The notes: a model not told the origin generated them from the sequence alone. A DNA stretch of 64,000 bases from Rufibacter psychrotolerans (GCF_016924645.1 NZ_JAFFJV010000015.1:62001-126000), one strand, 5' to 3'; shown: positions 33,020 to 42,081, counted from the stretch's first letter. Made by a program: numbers and translations.

Positions 33020-33070
33020 GCGGGTTAAACCTGCGGTATCGCCTCCTTGGCGCCGCGTAGGGTACTGTTG

Positions 33071-33141
33071 GTATCACGTATCTAGTAGCAAGTATCAAGA
33101 CTTAATTTTTGTCGTGCTACTTGATACGTGTATCTTGATAC
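33071..33141. repeat. 71-bp gene-less GTATCA inverted repeat
   Basis: Two 31-nt arms (33071-33101 and 33111-33141, 22 of 31 paired) around TTAATTTTT. Arm length, arm sequence and the T-rich spacer correspond to the outer parts of the four-helix-bundle cassette at 18779-19214 with the gene removed. The right arm touches the era stop codon. Confidence 0.7.
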
Positions 33142-34031
33142 TAAATGCTGTTATAGCCGAAGCGGTCTAGCAGGCGTTTGTCGGCGCGCCAGTTTTCATT
33201 CACGCGCACGTACAAGTCCAGGAACACTTTCTTCTGGAAGAACTCTTCCATGTCTACGCGGGCCTGGGTGCCTACTTTCTTCAGGGCTTCGCCTTTGTTG
33301 CCAATCACAATGCCCTTCTGGCTTTTGCGCTCCACAGAGATCTCGGCGCGCATCCTGATGATCTGGTCGTCTTCCTTAAATTCCTCAATCACTACCTCGC
33401 AGCTGTAAGGAATCTCTTTTTTGTAGTTGAGGAAGATTTTCTCCCGGATCATCTCGGCCGCAAAGAAACGCTCGGGCTTATCGGTTAGTTCATCTTTGGG
33501 GTAATATGCCGGGTGCTCGGGCAGCAAGTCCAGGATTTTCTGGAACACGCCGGGGATGCCCTGGTTGTGCAGCGCCGAGATGGGTAGGTATTCCTGCGCG
33601 GGCAGCTGCTCCCGCCAGTAAGCGACTTTGGCTTCCACGTCTTCCTGGGTGGCCTGGTCAATCTTGTTGATGAGCAGCAGAATGGGCGCCTTGGCTTTGC
33701 GCAGGCGCTCCACCACCTCGCTCTCGTCGTGCTTCTCGTAGATATCGGTCACGAACAGGATCACGTCAGCGTCTTCCAGCGAGGCGTGCACAAAGCGCAT
33801 CATGGACTCATGCAGCTCGTACTGGGGCTGAATGATGCCGGGCGTGTCTGAGTAGACAATCTGGAAATCGTCGCCGTTCAGGATGCCCATGATGCGGTGA
33901 CGGGTGGTCTGCGCCTTGGAGGTGATAATGGAGAGTTTCTCGCCCACCATCACGTTCATCAACGTGGACTTGCCTACGTTAGGCTTCCCGATGATGCTGA
34001 CAAACCCTGCTTTGTGCGGCTGCTCTGCCAT
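33141..34031 (-). CDS. era: GTPase Era
   Basis: 296 residues. G domain with [18 protein letters not shown] and NKID, then the KH domain with VIGNKGEALKKVGTQAR, which binds the 3' end of 16S rRNA. Needed for 30S assembly. Length typical. A TACCTTTG box lies 28 nt upstream. The stop codon abuts the solo GTATCA inverted repeat, so the repeat lies directly at the transcript's 3' side. Confidence 0.97.
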   Translation of the reverse strand: MAEQPHKAGFVSIIGKPNVGKSTLMNVMVGEKLSIITSKAQTTRHRIMGILNGDDFQIVYSDTPGIIQPQYELHESMMRFVHASLEDADVILFVTDIYEKHDESEVVERLRKAKAPILLLINKIDQATQEDVEAKVAYWREQLPAQEYLPISALHNQGIPGVFQKILDLLPEHPAYYPKDELTDKPERFFAAEMIREKIFLNYKKEIPYSCEVVIEEFKEDDQIIRMRAEISVERKSQKGIVIGNKGEALKKVGTQARVDMEEFFQKKVFLDLYVRVNENWRADKRLLDRFGYNSI

Positions 34032-34059
34032 TTTTCTTCCTGTTTTTTGAAATAGTTTG

Positions 34060-34067
34060 CAAAGGTA
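34060..34067 (-). promoter_or_regulatory. candidate -7 promoter box for era
   Basis: Reads TACCTTTG on the minus strand, matching TAnnTTTG, 28 nt upstream of the era ATG. No clear -33 element at the usual distance. Confidence 0.4.
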
Positions 34068-34138
34068 CGGCTTTTTAATGAGTTCTGCGTCAGGAGTTCA
34101 ATTTCAGGTAATTACCTGTACGCGCCAGAGCCTTTGCT

Positions 34139-34174
34139 GTTTTAGGCCCCTTTTTGTTAAAACCGAATGAAAAC
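34139..34174. repeat. 36-bp dispersed palindrome, copy 14
   Basis: Conserved GTTTTAGGCCC start and GAAAAC end; inner arms weak. It lies between the era promoter region and the NHL-gene terminator. Confidence 0.7.
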
Positions 34175-34193
34175 AGAAATCTTCCCACCAAAA

Positions 34194-34228
34194 AAGGGAA
34201 GCCGACGCAGTGTCAGCTTCCCCCTTTC
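34194..34228 (-). terminator. terminator for the NHL-repeat gene
   Basis: On the minus strand GGGGGAAGCTGACAC pairs imperfectly with GTCGGCTTCCC and is followed by TTTTTT. It lies about 75 nt past the stop, after a palindrome copy. Confidence 0.65.
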
Positions 34229-34261
34229 CATGGCAGTGGTGGATGGTTCGACATCCGTTCC

Positions 34262-34297
34262 GGTTTCGGGCCCTGTTTCTGAAAATGAGCCCCAAAC
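34262..34297. repeat. 36-bp dispersed palindrome, copy 15
   Basis: Ends 7 nt downstream of the NHL-gene stop (minus strand). Outer arms GGTTTCGGG and CCCAAAC; inner arms TTTCT and GAAAA. Confidence 0.75.
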
Positions 34298-34304
34298 GGA
34301 AAAC

Positions 34305-36761
34305 TTATCTTTTCACCATTCTCTTCACCACAAACTGCCGGTCTGTTTGCACCCGCACCAGGTACATGCCGGCGGGTAAATGCTGCAGGTTAAGCGAGAG
34401 TTTTTGGGCGGAAGGCTTCGCTTCTTTCTCCAGCACCGGTTGCCCCTGGGCACCCAGTACCTGCACCTGGCACGTCTGCGCCTCCAGTTTTCCCAGGTCC
34501 AGTGTTACTTGCCCGGTGGTGGGGTTGGGGTGAAGGGCAATGGTTTCTGGCGCTAACTCTTCCCGCGTTGAAAGGACGGTGTTGGTACCGGTCACGTGGA
34601 TGATGTATGGGTTCTTGGCCGGGTCATTGGTCTTGATCACCAGTTGCGCCTGCTGCGGCCCTACCGCGGTGGGCTGGAAATTTACGGTGAGGCTTGTGTT
34701 GTCATTAGGGTCAATGGACGCCGGCAGGAACATGGTCTGGGGCGAGAAAGCACTTGCCTGCGGGCCGGTAACCTCTACCTTGGGCGAGCCAGTAAACTCC
34801 AATAAGCTTGACGCAGAAAGGTTGCCTATCCGGAAGGTGAAGGAAATGGGCGAGCCCGAGTAGCCCCCAAAGTCAAAGGTGCCGTTGTGCGGAATCACCG
34901 TGCCGCCCCACTTCACCTGCATGTCGCCGCCGGCCACACCTTCACTGAACCTCGTAATCTGGTGGGTACCTATGTCAGACACATAAAGGCTGCCGTTTTT
35001 ATCAAGCGCTACGCCAAAGGCATCTTTAAGCCCATTTCCGGCCAGGTTCAAAGCAGTCTGAAAGAGATAGCTGCCATCATCCTGCAACTGAAAACGTTGC
35101 ATTGTGTTATTACCATCATCCACTACATACACATTTCCAGTGACCCCCAAGGCAATAGCGCTGGGCTCAAGCATGGATCCGGCATAAAACCCAAAACCTC
35201 CAAACTGGGTTACATAGGTGTAGGTTCCGTCTACGCTGGGGCTGAATTTCTGTACCCGGCTATTGCGCCAGTCTGCCACAAACAAATGACCGGTGGCATC
35301 TATGGCAATACTCCGGGGCGAGTTAAATAAGCCGTTGGTGCTGCCCCAACCGCCAATCACGTGCATAAAGATGCCGGTGGGGCTAAACTTCTGCAAACGG
35401 TTATTCGTAGCGTCGGCCACCACCACATTGCCTACATGGTCTAAGGCCAGCCCCGCCGGTTGGTTCAACTGCCCGTTGCCAGAGCCTCTCGTGCCAAACT
35501 TCAGGGCAAACGAGTAAGTGCCATCTGGGTGTAGGCTGAACCTCTGGATGCGGTCATTTCCTTCATCCGCCACATACACGTCGCCGCTGCCATCTACCAC
35601 AATGCCCGCTGGCCCTTTAAATTGCCCATCTGCAGACCCCAAGCTCCCAAACTGAGCAAGGAATGCCCCGGCAGGGCTAAACTTCTGCACGCGGTGGTTT
35701 TCACGGTCCGACACATACAGGTTCCCGTCTTTATCAGTGGCCATGTAGCTGGGTCCATTGAAGTCCCCGGCACTTGCGCCGTTCTCGCCCAGGTTAGCCA
35801 GATAACCACCTGCGGCGGTAAATTTCTGGATTCTGGTCTCACTTAGGATGACGACGTTTCCCGTTGGGTCAATCGCTATGTCGGTAGGCCGGTCAAAGGT
35901 GCCCTCCGTAGAGCCATAAACCCCAAACTTACCCAGGTAAGCGCCCGCGGAATTGAATTTATGCACCCGGTGGTTACCACGCTCCGTGACGTAGACGTTG
36001 CCCGCCTCATCAACGGCCAAACTCGCGGGCTCTACCAGCACTCCGTCTTCGGTGCCGCTAAATCTGGGAATCGGGTTCCCGAACGCGCCCAAGAAAGCAT
36101 AAGCGCCGTCTGCCCCCAGTTTAAATTTGTTGATCTTCTGCCGGTCTTGGTCCAGCACGTACACAATGCCCTCCTGGTCTACCGTAATGCCGTAAGGAGA
36201 CCAGAATTCACCCTCACCGTTGCCGTACTTGCCAAACTTATTCAGCAATACGCCCGTGGGGCTGAATTTCTGCACGCGCTTCATGCCGTTGTCTACGACA
36301 AACACGTTACCGGCGGCATCCACGGCAATGTCCCGTATCTCGCCGTCAAATTGGCCATCATTGCGCCCTGAAGACCCAAATTGTAAGTCATAGGCATACG
36401 TGCCGTCTGGATTAGGGCTGAACTTCTGCACCCGGTTGTTCACCTGGTCCCCCACGTAGACATTGCCAGCGGCATCAACGGCAACCCCCACGGGGTGTTT
36501 GAACTGCCCGTTGCCAGAGCCAAACGAACCAAAGCGCGCGAGCGCCTGACCCGCAGGGTTGAATTTGATGACCTGGTGCTGGTATCGGTCGGTAACGAAA
36601 GTATTACCAGCGCCGTCAATAGCCACGCTGTAAGGCTTCTGCAAATTTCCGGAGCCAATCTTTTTGAGGGCAGTGAAAGAAAATTGCTGCGCCCGCCCAG
36701 AAAGGCAGAGCAGGCAGAGGACACAAAACAAGAATACTTTTTGCGTAAAGGTTGAAATCAT
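34305..36761 (-). CDS. secreted NHL-repeat protein with type IX sorting domain
   Basis: 818 residues. Signal peptide to about residue 24 (LSGRAQQ). Residues about 30-600 are NHL-type beta-propeller repeats, recognisable from the recurring NVYVxDxxNxRVQKFSPxG and GSxGxxxGQFxxPxGIAVD patterns, some eleven or more blades. A choice-of-anchor-D-like beta domain follows (about 620-720, with SLTVNFQPTAVGPQQAQLVI). The last 80 residues, starting IALHPNPTTGQVTLDL and ending VVKRMVKR, are a type IX secretion C-terminal signal. The protein is likely exported to the cell surface; its ligand is unknown. Confidence 0.9.
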   Translation of the reverse strand: MISTFTQKVFLFCVLCLLCLSGRAQQFSFTALKKIGSGNLQKPYSVAIDGAGNTFVTDRYQHQVIKFNPAGQALARFGSFGSGNGQFKHPVGVAVDAAGNVYVGDQVNNRVQKFSPNPDGTYAYDLQFGSSGRNDGQFDGEIRDIAVDAAGNVFVVDNGMKRVQKFSPTGVLLNKFGKYGNGEGEFWSPYGITVDQEGIVYVLDQDRQKINKFKLGADGAYAFLGAFGNPIPRFSGTEDGVLVEPASLAVDEAGNVYVTERGNHRVHKFNSAGAYLGKFGVYGSTEGTFDRPTDIAIDPTGNVVILSETRIQKFTAAGGYLANLGENGASAGDFNGPSYMATDKDGNLYVSDRENHRVQKFSPAGAFLAQFGSLGSADGQFKGPAGIVVDGSGDVYVADEGNDRIQRFSLHPDGTYSFALKFGTRGSGNGQLNQPAGLALDHVGNVVVADATNNRLQKFSPTGIFMHVIGGWGSTNGLFNSPRSIAIDATGHLFVADWRNSRVQKFSPSVDGTYTYVTQFGGFGFYAGSMLEPSAIALGVTGNVYVVDDGNNTMQRFQLQDDGSYLFQTALNLAGNGLKDAFGVALDKNGSLYVSDIGTHQITRFSEGVAGGDMQVKWGGTVIPHNGTFDFGGYSGSPISFTFRIGNLSASSLLEFTGSPKVEVTGPQASAFSPQTMFLPASIDPNDNTSLTVNFQPTAVGPQQAQLVIKTNDPAKNPYIIHVTGTNTVLSTREELAPETIALHPNPTTGQVTLDLGKLEAQTCQVQVLGAQGQPVLEKEAKPSAQKLSLNLQHLPAGMYLVRVQTDRQFVVKRMVKR

Positions 36762-36932
36762 AGAAAACTTTTAAGCGAATAAAGGGTTATGTAGAACAGT
36801 GCTATAAATATAAGTATTTCTACATATATACTTAGTTTAGAACAATAGAGTAGTACTTACAGATGACTGCGGGAAACTTACAAGATGACGCATATCATCT
36901 GTGCAAGAGGTGACTTGTGCCCTGCAAATCCG

Positions 36933-36940
36933 TACCTTTG
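36933..36940 (+). promoter_or_regulatory. candidate -7 promoter box for hemH
   Basis: TACCTTTG with a TTG at 36915-36917, 15 nt upstream (shorter than the usual spacing). The start codon lies only 13-19 nt downstream, which would give a very short leader. Confidence 0.45.
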
Positions 36941-36958
36941 TACTTCAATGATATGCTT

Positions 36959-37987
36959 ATGAAAAGTGGACTTCCTGGCAAGACAGGAGTATTATTGGTA
37001 AATCTCGGCACGCCGGACTCTCCCAGCGTACCGCACGTGCGGAAATACCTGCGCGAATTTTTATTAGATAAACGGGTGCTGGACATTGCGGCACCTTCCA
37101 GATATATGTTGGTGAACGGGGTCATTGCTCCCTTCAGAGCGCCCAAGTCGGCGAAAGTATACGCCCAGCTCTGGACCGAGCGCGGTTCGCCCCTGCTCTT
37201 TCACGGCTTGGATCTACAGCGGCTGGTGCAGGAGAAACTGGGCAAAGACTACCACGTGGCGTTTGGGATGCGGTACCAGAGCCCCAGCATTGAGAATGCC
37301 CTGAGAGAGCTGCAGGAAAAAGTAGTGGACCGCATTGTGGTGCTGCCGCTGTTTCCGCAGTATGCCTCGGCCAGTACCGGCTCTGTACAGGAGAAGGTGA
37401 TGGAGATTGTCAGCAAGTGGGAAGTGATTCCAGACATTAAGTTCATCAGCACGTTCTGCAACCACCCCGGCTTTATAGGTACTTTTGCCGAGATTGCCCG
37501 CGCCCACATGGCCAAGCGCGACTATGACCATTTCGTGTTCAGCTACCATGGTTTGCCGGAGCGCCAGATCTTGAAAGCCAGCACCAAAGGCTACTGCCAA
37601 CTGGGCGTTTGCTGCAACACGTACCACAGCCGTAACCGCTACTGCTACCGGGCCCAGTGTTTTGAGACCTCGCGCCAATTGGCCAAAGTCCTGAACATCC
37701 CCGAGGACAAGTACACGGTTTCTTTCCAGTCCCGCTTAGGAAAAGATCCTTGGCTGCAACCTTACACCGATTTTATCCTGAAAGACCTGGCAGCCGCCGG
37801 CGTGAAAAGCGTACTGGCCTTCAGCCCCGCCTTCGTGGCCGACTGTCTGGAAACCACCATTGAGGTTGGCAAAGAATTCAAGGAAGAGTTTGAGGCCGCC
37901 GGTGGCGAGCACTGGCAACTGGTAGAAAGCCTGAACACCCATCCTATGTGGGTGCAGGCGGTGGTAGACATGATTCAGGAAGCGTGA
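36959..37987 (+). CDS. hemH: ferrochelatase
   Basis: 342 residues from the ATG at 36959 (ATG 36953 and GTG 36917 are in-frame alternatives; a promoter-like box at 36933 argues against the latter). It inserts ferrous iron into protoporphyrin IX. Motifs: KTGVLLVNLGTPDSP, the catalytic histidine in FSYHGLPER, and SPAFVADCLETTIEVG with the conserved Glu. The region after the histidine is Cys-rich (five Cys within about 25 residues around QLGVCCNTYHSRNRYCYRAQ), which could bind metal. No other heme genes adjoin. Confidence 0.95.
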   Translation: MKSGLPGKTGVLLVNLGTPDSPSVPHVRKYLREFLLDKRVLDIAAPSRYMLVNGVIAPFRAPKSAKVYAQLWTERGSPLLFHGLDLQRLVQEKLGKDYHVAFGMRYQSPSIENALRELQEKVVDRIVVLPLFPQYASASTGSVQEKVMEIVSKWEVIPDIKFISTFCNHPGFIGTFAEIARAHMAKRDYDHFVFSYHGLPERQILKASTKGYCQLGVCCNTYHSRNRYCYRAQCFETSRQLAKVLNIPEDKYTVSFQSRLGKDPWLQPYTDFILKDLAAAGVKSVLAFSPAFVADCLETTIEVGKEFKEEFEAAGGEHWQLVESLNTHPMWVQAVVDMIQEA

Positions 37988-38012
37988 GTTGAGTAGTAGG
38001 TAGCCTTTTATT

Positions 38013-38052
38013 ACAGGAGAAGCCACGGTGTTGCCGTGGCTTCTCCTGTTTT
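38013..38052. terminator. hemH terminator
   Basis: 16-bp perfect arms ACAGGAGAAGCCACGG and CCGTGGCTTCTCCTGT around TGTTG, followed by TTTT that is also the start of palindrome copy 16. Confidence 0.9.
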
Positions 38053-38083
38053 CGGGCTGTTTTCCAGAAAACAGCCTAAAAAC
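38048..38083. repeat. 36-bp dispersed palindrome, copy 16
   Basis: Close to consensus: arms TTTTCGGGCTGTTTTCC and GAAAACAGCCTAAAAAC. Its first bases are the T-run of the hemH terminator. Confidence 0.9.
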
Positions 38084-38242
38084 AGAAAAATGCAGCACCG
38101 TGGTATTAACACGACGGGCTATACGCAGCAAATACCGTTTCCATCTCATTAAAACCGTTTTTTGCCACAAACACTTGGAAGCATTTTTTAGCCAGAGGCT
38201 TTTTGCTGCATAGCACTGCGTCGTTCTGCGGAACGATGCTAC

Positions 38243-38273
38243 GTTTTCTGTATTAAAAAAACAGCCCGGAAAC
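38243..38273. repeat. dispersed palindrome, copy 17 (31 bp, truncated)
   Basis: Right half AAAACAGCCCGGAAAC is conserved; the left half has lost about 5 nt. It is joined on its left to the CGTCGTT...CTAC module. Confidence 0.5.
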
Positions 38274-38330
38274 GGAAATCAAAAAACTACCCCAATCCTG
38301 AAAATTCTACAAATCCTGTAAATCCTGCTC

Positions 38331-38912
38331 CTAGATGCGCTTGAAGTCCACCCAGTCTTCTGCGGTAGCTTCGGCGCTTTTCAGCAACTGGTGCAGCAGT
38401 GCTTCGCCCTGGTCAGACACCAGAACCTTGTTGCGCTGTTCGGGTTTCAGGAAGCCTTCGGCCACGCTGTGGTCCAGCATCTGCAGGAAGGGATTGAAAT
38501 AGCCGTTCACGTTGTACAGCGCGTAAGGCTTTTTGATGATCTTAATCTGGTTCCAGGTGACAATCTCGCAGAACTCGTCAAAGGTCCCGAAGCCGCCGGG
38601 CAGGGCCATGAACGCATCTGACTCGGCAGCCATGAGGGCTTTGCGCTCGTGCATGGTTTGCACCACGTGCAGCTTGGTCAGGCCTTCATGCGCCACCTCC
38701 ATGTCTACCAGGCTCTGTGGGATCACGCCCACCACTTCGCCACCACCGGCCAGCACCGCATCGGCAATCACGCCCATCAGGCCCACTTTTCCACCGCCGT
38801 ACACCAGCCTAATCTCCTTCTGGGCGAACAGGGTGCCCAGCGCGTGGGCGGCTTCACGGTAAACAGGATTATGGCCGCTCTGGGCGCCGCAGAAAATGGC
38901 AATGCTTTTCAT
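38331..38912 (-). CDS. LOG-family protein (cytokinin riboside monophosphate phosphoribohydrolase-like)
   Basis: 193 residues from the ATG at 38912 (an in-frame GTG lies two codons upstream). Rossmann-like fold starting IAIFCGAQSGHNP, with the nucleotide-binding GGGKVGLMG and the catalytic family motif LPGGFGTFDEFCE. LOG proteins cut the N-glycosidic bond of nucleoside monophosphates; in bacteria the physiological substrate is often unknown and annotation as TIGR00730 Rossmann protein is usual. Not linked to its neighbours. Confidence 0.92.
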   Translation of the reverse strand: MKSIAIFCGAQSGHNPVYREAAHALGTLFAQKEIRLVYGGGKVGLMGVIADAVLAGGGEVVGVIPQSLVDMEVAHEGLTKLHVVQTMHERKALMAAESDAFMALPGGFGTFDEFCEIVTWNQIKIIKKPYALYNVNGYFNPFLQMLDHSVAEGFLKPEQRNKVLVSDQGEALLHQLLKSAEATAEDWVDFKRI

Positions 38913-38980
38913 GTGCACTTGGTTAAAGTGAAAAGCGAAGGTACAAAAACCGCGAAGGTTACGTCCTGCCTCAACGGTCT

Positions 38981-39016
38981 GTTTTTACCCTATTTTGCCC
39001 AAAACCCACCAAAAAC
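38981..39016. repeat. 36-bp dispersed palindrome, copy 18
   Basis: GTTTTTACCC and AAAAAC ends; diverged centre. Its right end overlaps the left arm of the 174-bp inverted-repeat element by 5 nt. Confidence 0.65.
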
Positions 39017-39185
39017 GTAGCTTCGTTCCCCTGTAACGACGGGTTTCTACGAAGCGAACCAGTCTCTAAATTGTCAAACCTATCTCTTTGCAACGAGAAC
39101 TTCTGCTATGAAGGAAGGTTCTCTCTGGGGAGCCATTTTTGTTTCAGGAAGACACGTCGTTACAGGGTAACGACGCTACGTTTTG
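39012..39185. mobile_element. 174-bp inverted-repeat element flanked by two palindrome copies
   Basis: 30-nt ends 39012-39041 and 39156-39185 match at 28 of 30 positions in inverted orientation (AAAACGTAGC...CCTGTAACGACG). Each end overlaps a 36-bp palindrome by 5 nt, making a symmetrical composite from 38981 to 39216. The 114-bp interior has no gene. MITE-like by architecture only. Confidence 0.65.
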
Positions 39186-39216
39186 GGTCTAATTTCCAGA
39201 AAACTGGCCCAAAACG
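39181..39216. repeat. 36-bp dispersed palindrome, copy 19
   Basis: Outer arms GTTTTGGGTC and GGCCCAAAAC; loop TCCAGA. It runs directly into the terminator that follows. Confidence 0.8.
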
Positions 39217-39250
39217 AAACGGGAGCCACTTGCGCGGCTCCCGTTTCTTA
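39217..39250. terminator. proS terminator
   Basis: 12-bp perfect arms GAAACGGGAGCC and GGCTCCCGTTTC around an 8-nt loop; on the minus strand the T-run TTTCGTTTT is supplied by palindrome copy 19. Confidence 0.85.
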
Positions 39251-39305
39251 TCTTCAGAAAAATGAGAGACATCTGCACATCTCCCCATTTTCAAATCTCC
39301 AAATA

Positions 39306-40784
39306 TTAGTAGGCTCTGGCGAAGTACACGCGGCGCTTGGACGGCTGACCGGTCACCATGTCCACGCCGTCTTCCTCCGGAGAATCCAGGGCGATGCAGC
39401 GGATGGTGGCTTTGGTTTCTTCTTTGATGCGCTCCTCGGTCTCTGGCGTACCGTCCCAGTGGGCCAGCACGAAGCCTGGTTTCTCGTCCAGCACGCGCTT
39501 GAACTCCTCGTAAGAATCCACTCTGGTGGTGTTCGCTTCGCGGAAGGTGAGGGCTTTCTGGAAGATGTTGGCCTGAATCTCGTCCAGCAAGGCAGGCACC
39601 AGGTTCACCAGGTCATCAAACTGCTGCGAAGATTTCTCTTTGGTGTCGCGGCGGGCTACTTCAGCGGTACCGTTCTCCAGGTCCCGACCGCCAATGGCGA
39701 TGCGCACGGGCACGCCTTTCAGCTCCCACTCGGCAAATTTGAAGCCAGGGCGTTCAGTGTCGCGGTCGTCGTACTTCACGGAGATGCCTTTGGCCTCCAG
39801 TTGTTTTTTCAGGCCCAGCACCTTCTCAGAGATCTGCGCCAGTTGCTCCTCGCCTTTGTAGATAGGCACAATCACTACCTGGATTGGGGCCAGTTTTGGC
39901 GGTAGCACCAGGCCTTCATCGTCTGAGTGCGCCATGACCAGGGCCCCCATTAAACGGGTACTCACGCCCCATGACGTTCCCCATACGTGCTCCAGGCCGC
40001 CTTCTTTGGTAGCGAATTTCACGTCAAAGGCCTGCGCGAAGTTCTGGCCCAGGAAGTGCGAGGTACCGGCCTGCAGGGCTTTGCCGTCTTGCATGAGTCC
40101 CTCAATGCAGTAGGTGTCAATGGCTCCGGCAAAGCGCTCGTTGGGGGTTTTCCTGCCTCTAATCACCGGCAGGGCCAGGAAGTTCTCGGCAAAGTCGGCG
40201 TAGACGTGCAGCATTTGCTCGGTCTCGGCAATGGCCTCTTTCTCGGTGGCGTGGGCGGTGTGGCCTTCCTGCCACAGGAACTCGGCGGTACGCAGGAACA
40301 GGCGGGTCCGCATTTCCCAGCGCACTACGTTGGCCCACTGGTTAATGAGCAGGGGCAGGTCGCGGTAGCTCTGGATCCAGCCTTTGTAGGTGTTCCAGAT
40401 GATGGCCTCTGAGGTAGGGCGCACAATGAGCTCTTCTTCCAGGCGGGCGTTGGGGTCTACGCGCAGTTTGCCGGGCTTGTCGGGGTCGGTTTGCAGGCGG
40501 TAGTGGGTGACCACGGCGCATTCCTTGGCGAAGCCCTCGGCGTTCTGCTCCTCGGCCTCAAACAAACTTTTGGGCACAAATAGGGGGAAATAGGCGTTGG
40601 TGTGTCCTGTTGCTTTGAACATGTCATCCAGCACGCGCTGCATCTTTTCCCAGATGGCGTACCCGTAGGGTTTGATGACCATACAGCCGCGCACGGCCGA
40701 GTTTTCGGCCAGGCCGGCCCGCTTTACTAACTCATTATACCAGAGAGAATAATCCTCACTGCGTTTAGGCAACCCTTTACTCAT
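39306..40784 (-). CDS. proS: prolyl-tRNA synthetase (eukaryote/archaea-type)
   Basis: 492 residues. Class II synthetase charging tRNA-Pro. The short form without the bacterial editing insertion, with motif 2 region [24 protein letters not shown] and the anticodon-binding domain followed by the C-terminal extension ending [10 protein letters not shown] typical of the archaeal type. Most Bacteroidota use this form. Monocistronic; divergent from the lipoprotein at 40987. Confidence 0.95.
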   Translation of the reverse strand: MSKGLPKRSEDYSLWYNELVKRAGLAENSAVRGCMVIKPYGYAIWEKMQRVLDDMFKATGHTNAYFPLFVPKSLFEAEEQNAEGFAKECAVVTHYRLQTDPDKPGKLRVDPNARLEEELIVRPTSEAIIWNTYKGWIQSYRDLPLLINQWANVVRWEMRTRLFLRTAEFLWQEGHTAHATEKEAIAETEQMLHVYADFAENFLALPVIRGRKTPNERFAGAIDTYCIEGLMQDGKALQAGTSHFLGQNFAQAFDVKFATKEGGLEHVWGTSWGVSTRLMGALVMAHSDDEGLVLPPKLAPIQVVIVPIYKGEEQLAQISEKVLGLKKQLEAKGISVKYDDRDTERPGFKFAEWELKGVPVRIAIGGRDLENGTAEVARRDTKEKSSQQFDDLVNLVPALLDEIQANIFQKALTFREANTTRVDSYEEFKRVLDEKPGFVLAHWDGTPETEERIKEETKATIRCIALDSPEEDGVDMVTGQPSKRRVYFARAY

Positions 40785-40986
40785 TTTTCGTATCTTTGAT
40801 AGAGAAGAAATATATAGCGAAATCTCAATAGCCCGGCATAGAATTTGCTTGTTTTCTAGCCAGCCCTATACCTTTTCGGCTCAAAAATACGTTAATATAT
40901 CTGAATAGAAACGTTGGCGAACCGGATACTCGTGTGACTGGCTTTCGTGAATTGATCTAGCATCCAAAACCAACTACTATACTCCC

Positions 40987-42081
40987 ATGAAATATACCTT
41001 CAATAGATTGCTTATACTCCCCCTGGCGGGCTTTCTGGCGGCTGGGTGTAGCACTTCATCTAACTTGCAGACCAGCGAGGCCGATGACGTGTACTTCTCC
41101 TCGGCCGACAAAGTCACCTACGTGGAGCCGGCCCAGGACCTGACGGTGGAAGAAACCCTGGCCGCCGGAACGGAAGACGATGCCTCCCGGGACATCTCGG
41201 AGCGGGTGAGCGACCCGCAGACCTACAGCAGCCGCAGAAGCAGCAGCACGCCTTACCAGTACTCGTACTATGACGCGCCGTTCGGTAACCCGTTCTACGC
41301 CTACCATACGCCGTTCTACTCACCGGGCCGCTACTACTCCAGAGCCATGATGTACGACCCGTGGCTGGACCCGTGGTATGATCCCTTCTACGGCCCCAGC
41401 ATGTCCAGCTTAGCGCTTTATGATCCTTTCTGGCCCCGCACCGGTTTGTCTATTGGCATTGGGCTTGGCTTTGGCCGCTACTACAACCCATGGGGCTATG
41501 GGTACGGCTACGGCTACGGTTATAACCCATTCCGCTACGGGTACTATGATAACTATTATGGCGGAGGCCGTGTTGTTGCCAACCGCGTAGCCTACGGCCG
41601 CAGAGATGACCGCAGCTCCAATGCGGGCAGCCGCAACCCCAATATCTCGCGTGACCCACGTGGCAGCATTGCCGCTCCGGCCACCAACAGATCGGCCAAC
41701 GCGGTGGTAGACGCAGAGGACAGAACCCGCTCCGGCAGGGTTGCCAGCCAGCCAGGGACCACCTCCGGCGATACCGGTCAGCGCCGCCGCAGACCAGTTG
41801 CCACCCCTCAACCCGGTGGGCAGTCTCAGCAGGGCATCATCATCCAGGACCAAAGCCGTAATTCACGCACCAGCCGGTCAGAGGGCGCGCAGCCTACCAG
41901 ACGGCAACGCATAGAGTACACCCCTGCCCCAAGCAGATCTTCTGAGATGCGCAGCCGCTCCTATGAACCAAGCCGGTCTTCATATGAGCCAAGCCGCTCC
42001 TCGTATGAGCCTTCCCGTTCTTCGGGCGGTAGCTCAGGAGGTGGCAGCAGTTCCGGAGGAAGCCGCCGAGGCAGAAATTAA
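40987..42081 (+). CDS. low-complexity lipoprotein, unknown function
   Basis: 364 residues. Lipoprotein signal with site LAAGC (Cys 21). Low-complexity regions follow: a Tyr/Gly/Pro-rich middle (about 95-205, with a GYGYGYGYN run), an Arg/Asn-rich zone, and a C-terminus made of three SYEPSRSS units followed by Gly/Ser (about 320-360). The chain looks disordered and surface-exposed or matrix-like. It is often mislabelled by neighbour transfer from proS. It ends 21 nt before the FadL-like porin gene, so the two may be co-transcribed. No function can be assigned. Confidence 0.8.
   Translation: MKYTFNRLLILPLAGFLAAGCSTSSNLQTSEADDVYFSSADKVTYVEPAQDLTVEETLAAGTEDDASRDISERVSDPQTYSSRRSSSTPYQYSYYDAPFGNPFYAYHTPFYSPGRYYSRAMMYDPWLDPWYDPFYGPSMSSLALYDPFWPRTGLSIGIGLGFGRYYNPWGYGYGYGYGYNPFRYGYYDNYYGGGRVVANRVAYGRRDDRSSNAGSRNPNISRDPRGSIAAPATNRSANAVVDAEDRTRSGRVASQPGTTSGDTGQRRRRPVATPQPGGQSQQGIIIQDQSRNSRTSRSEGAQPTRRQRIEYTPAPSRSSEMRSRSYEPSRSSYEPSRSSYEPSRSSGGSSGGGSSSGGSRRGRN

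Larger units (their letters stand above)
37988..38330. other. 343-bp gap between hemH and the LOG gene
   Basis: Holds the hemH terminator, palindrome copies 16 and 17, and at 38212-38247 a CGTCGTT/AACGATG palindrome followed by CTACGTTTT, the same module seen at 39156-39185. No gene seen. Confidence 0.6.
38913..39305. other. 393-bp repeat-filled gap between proS and the LOG gene
   Basis: No gene. It contains palindrome copies 18 and 19, a 174-bp inverted-repeat element between them (39012-39185), and the proS terminator. The LOG promoter region is at the left end, where a TACCTTCG box (minus strand) lies about 20 nt upstream of the start. Confidence 0.65.

Noticed and set aside
40987-42081. 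Second prolyl-tRNA synthetase-related gene
   Set aside because: Such a label is sometimes given to this neighbour, but the sequence is a low-complexity lipoprotein with no synthetase motif.
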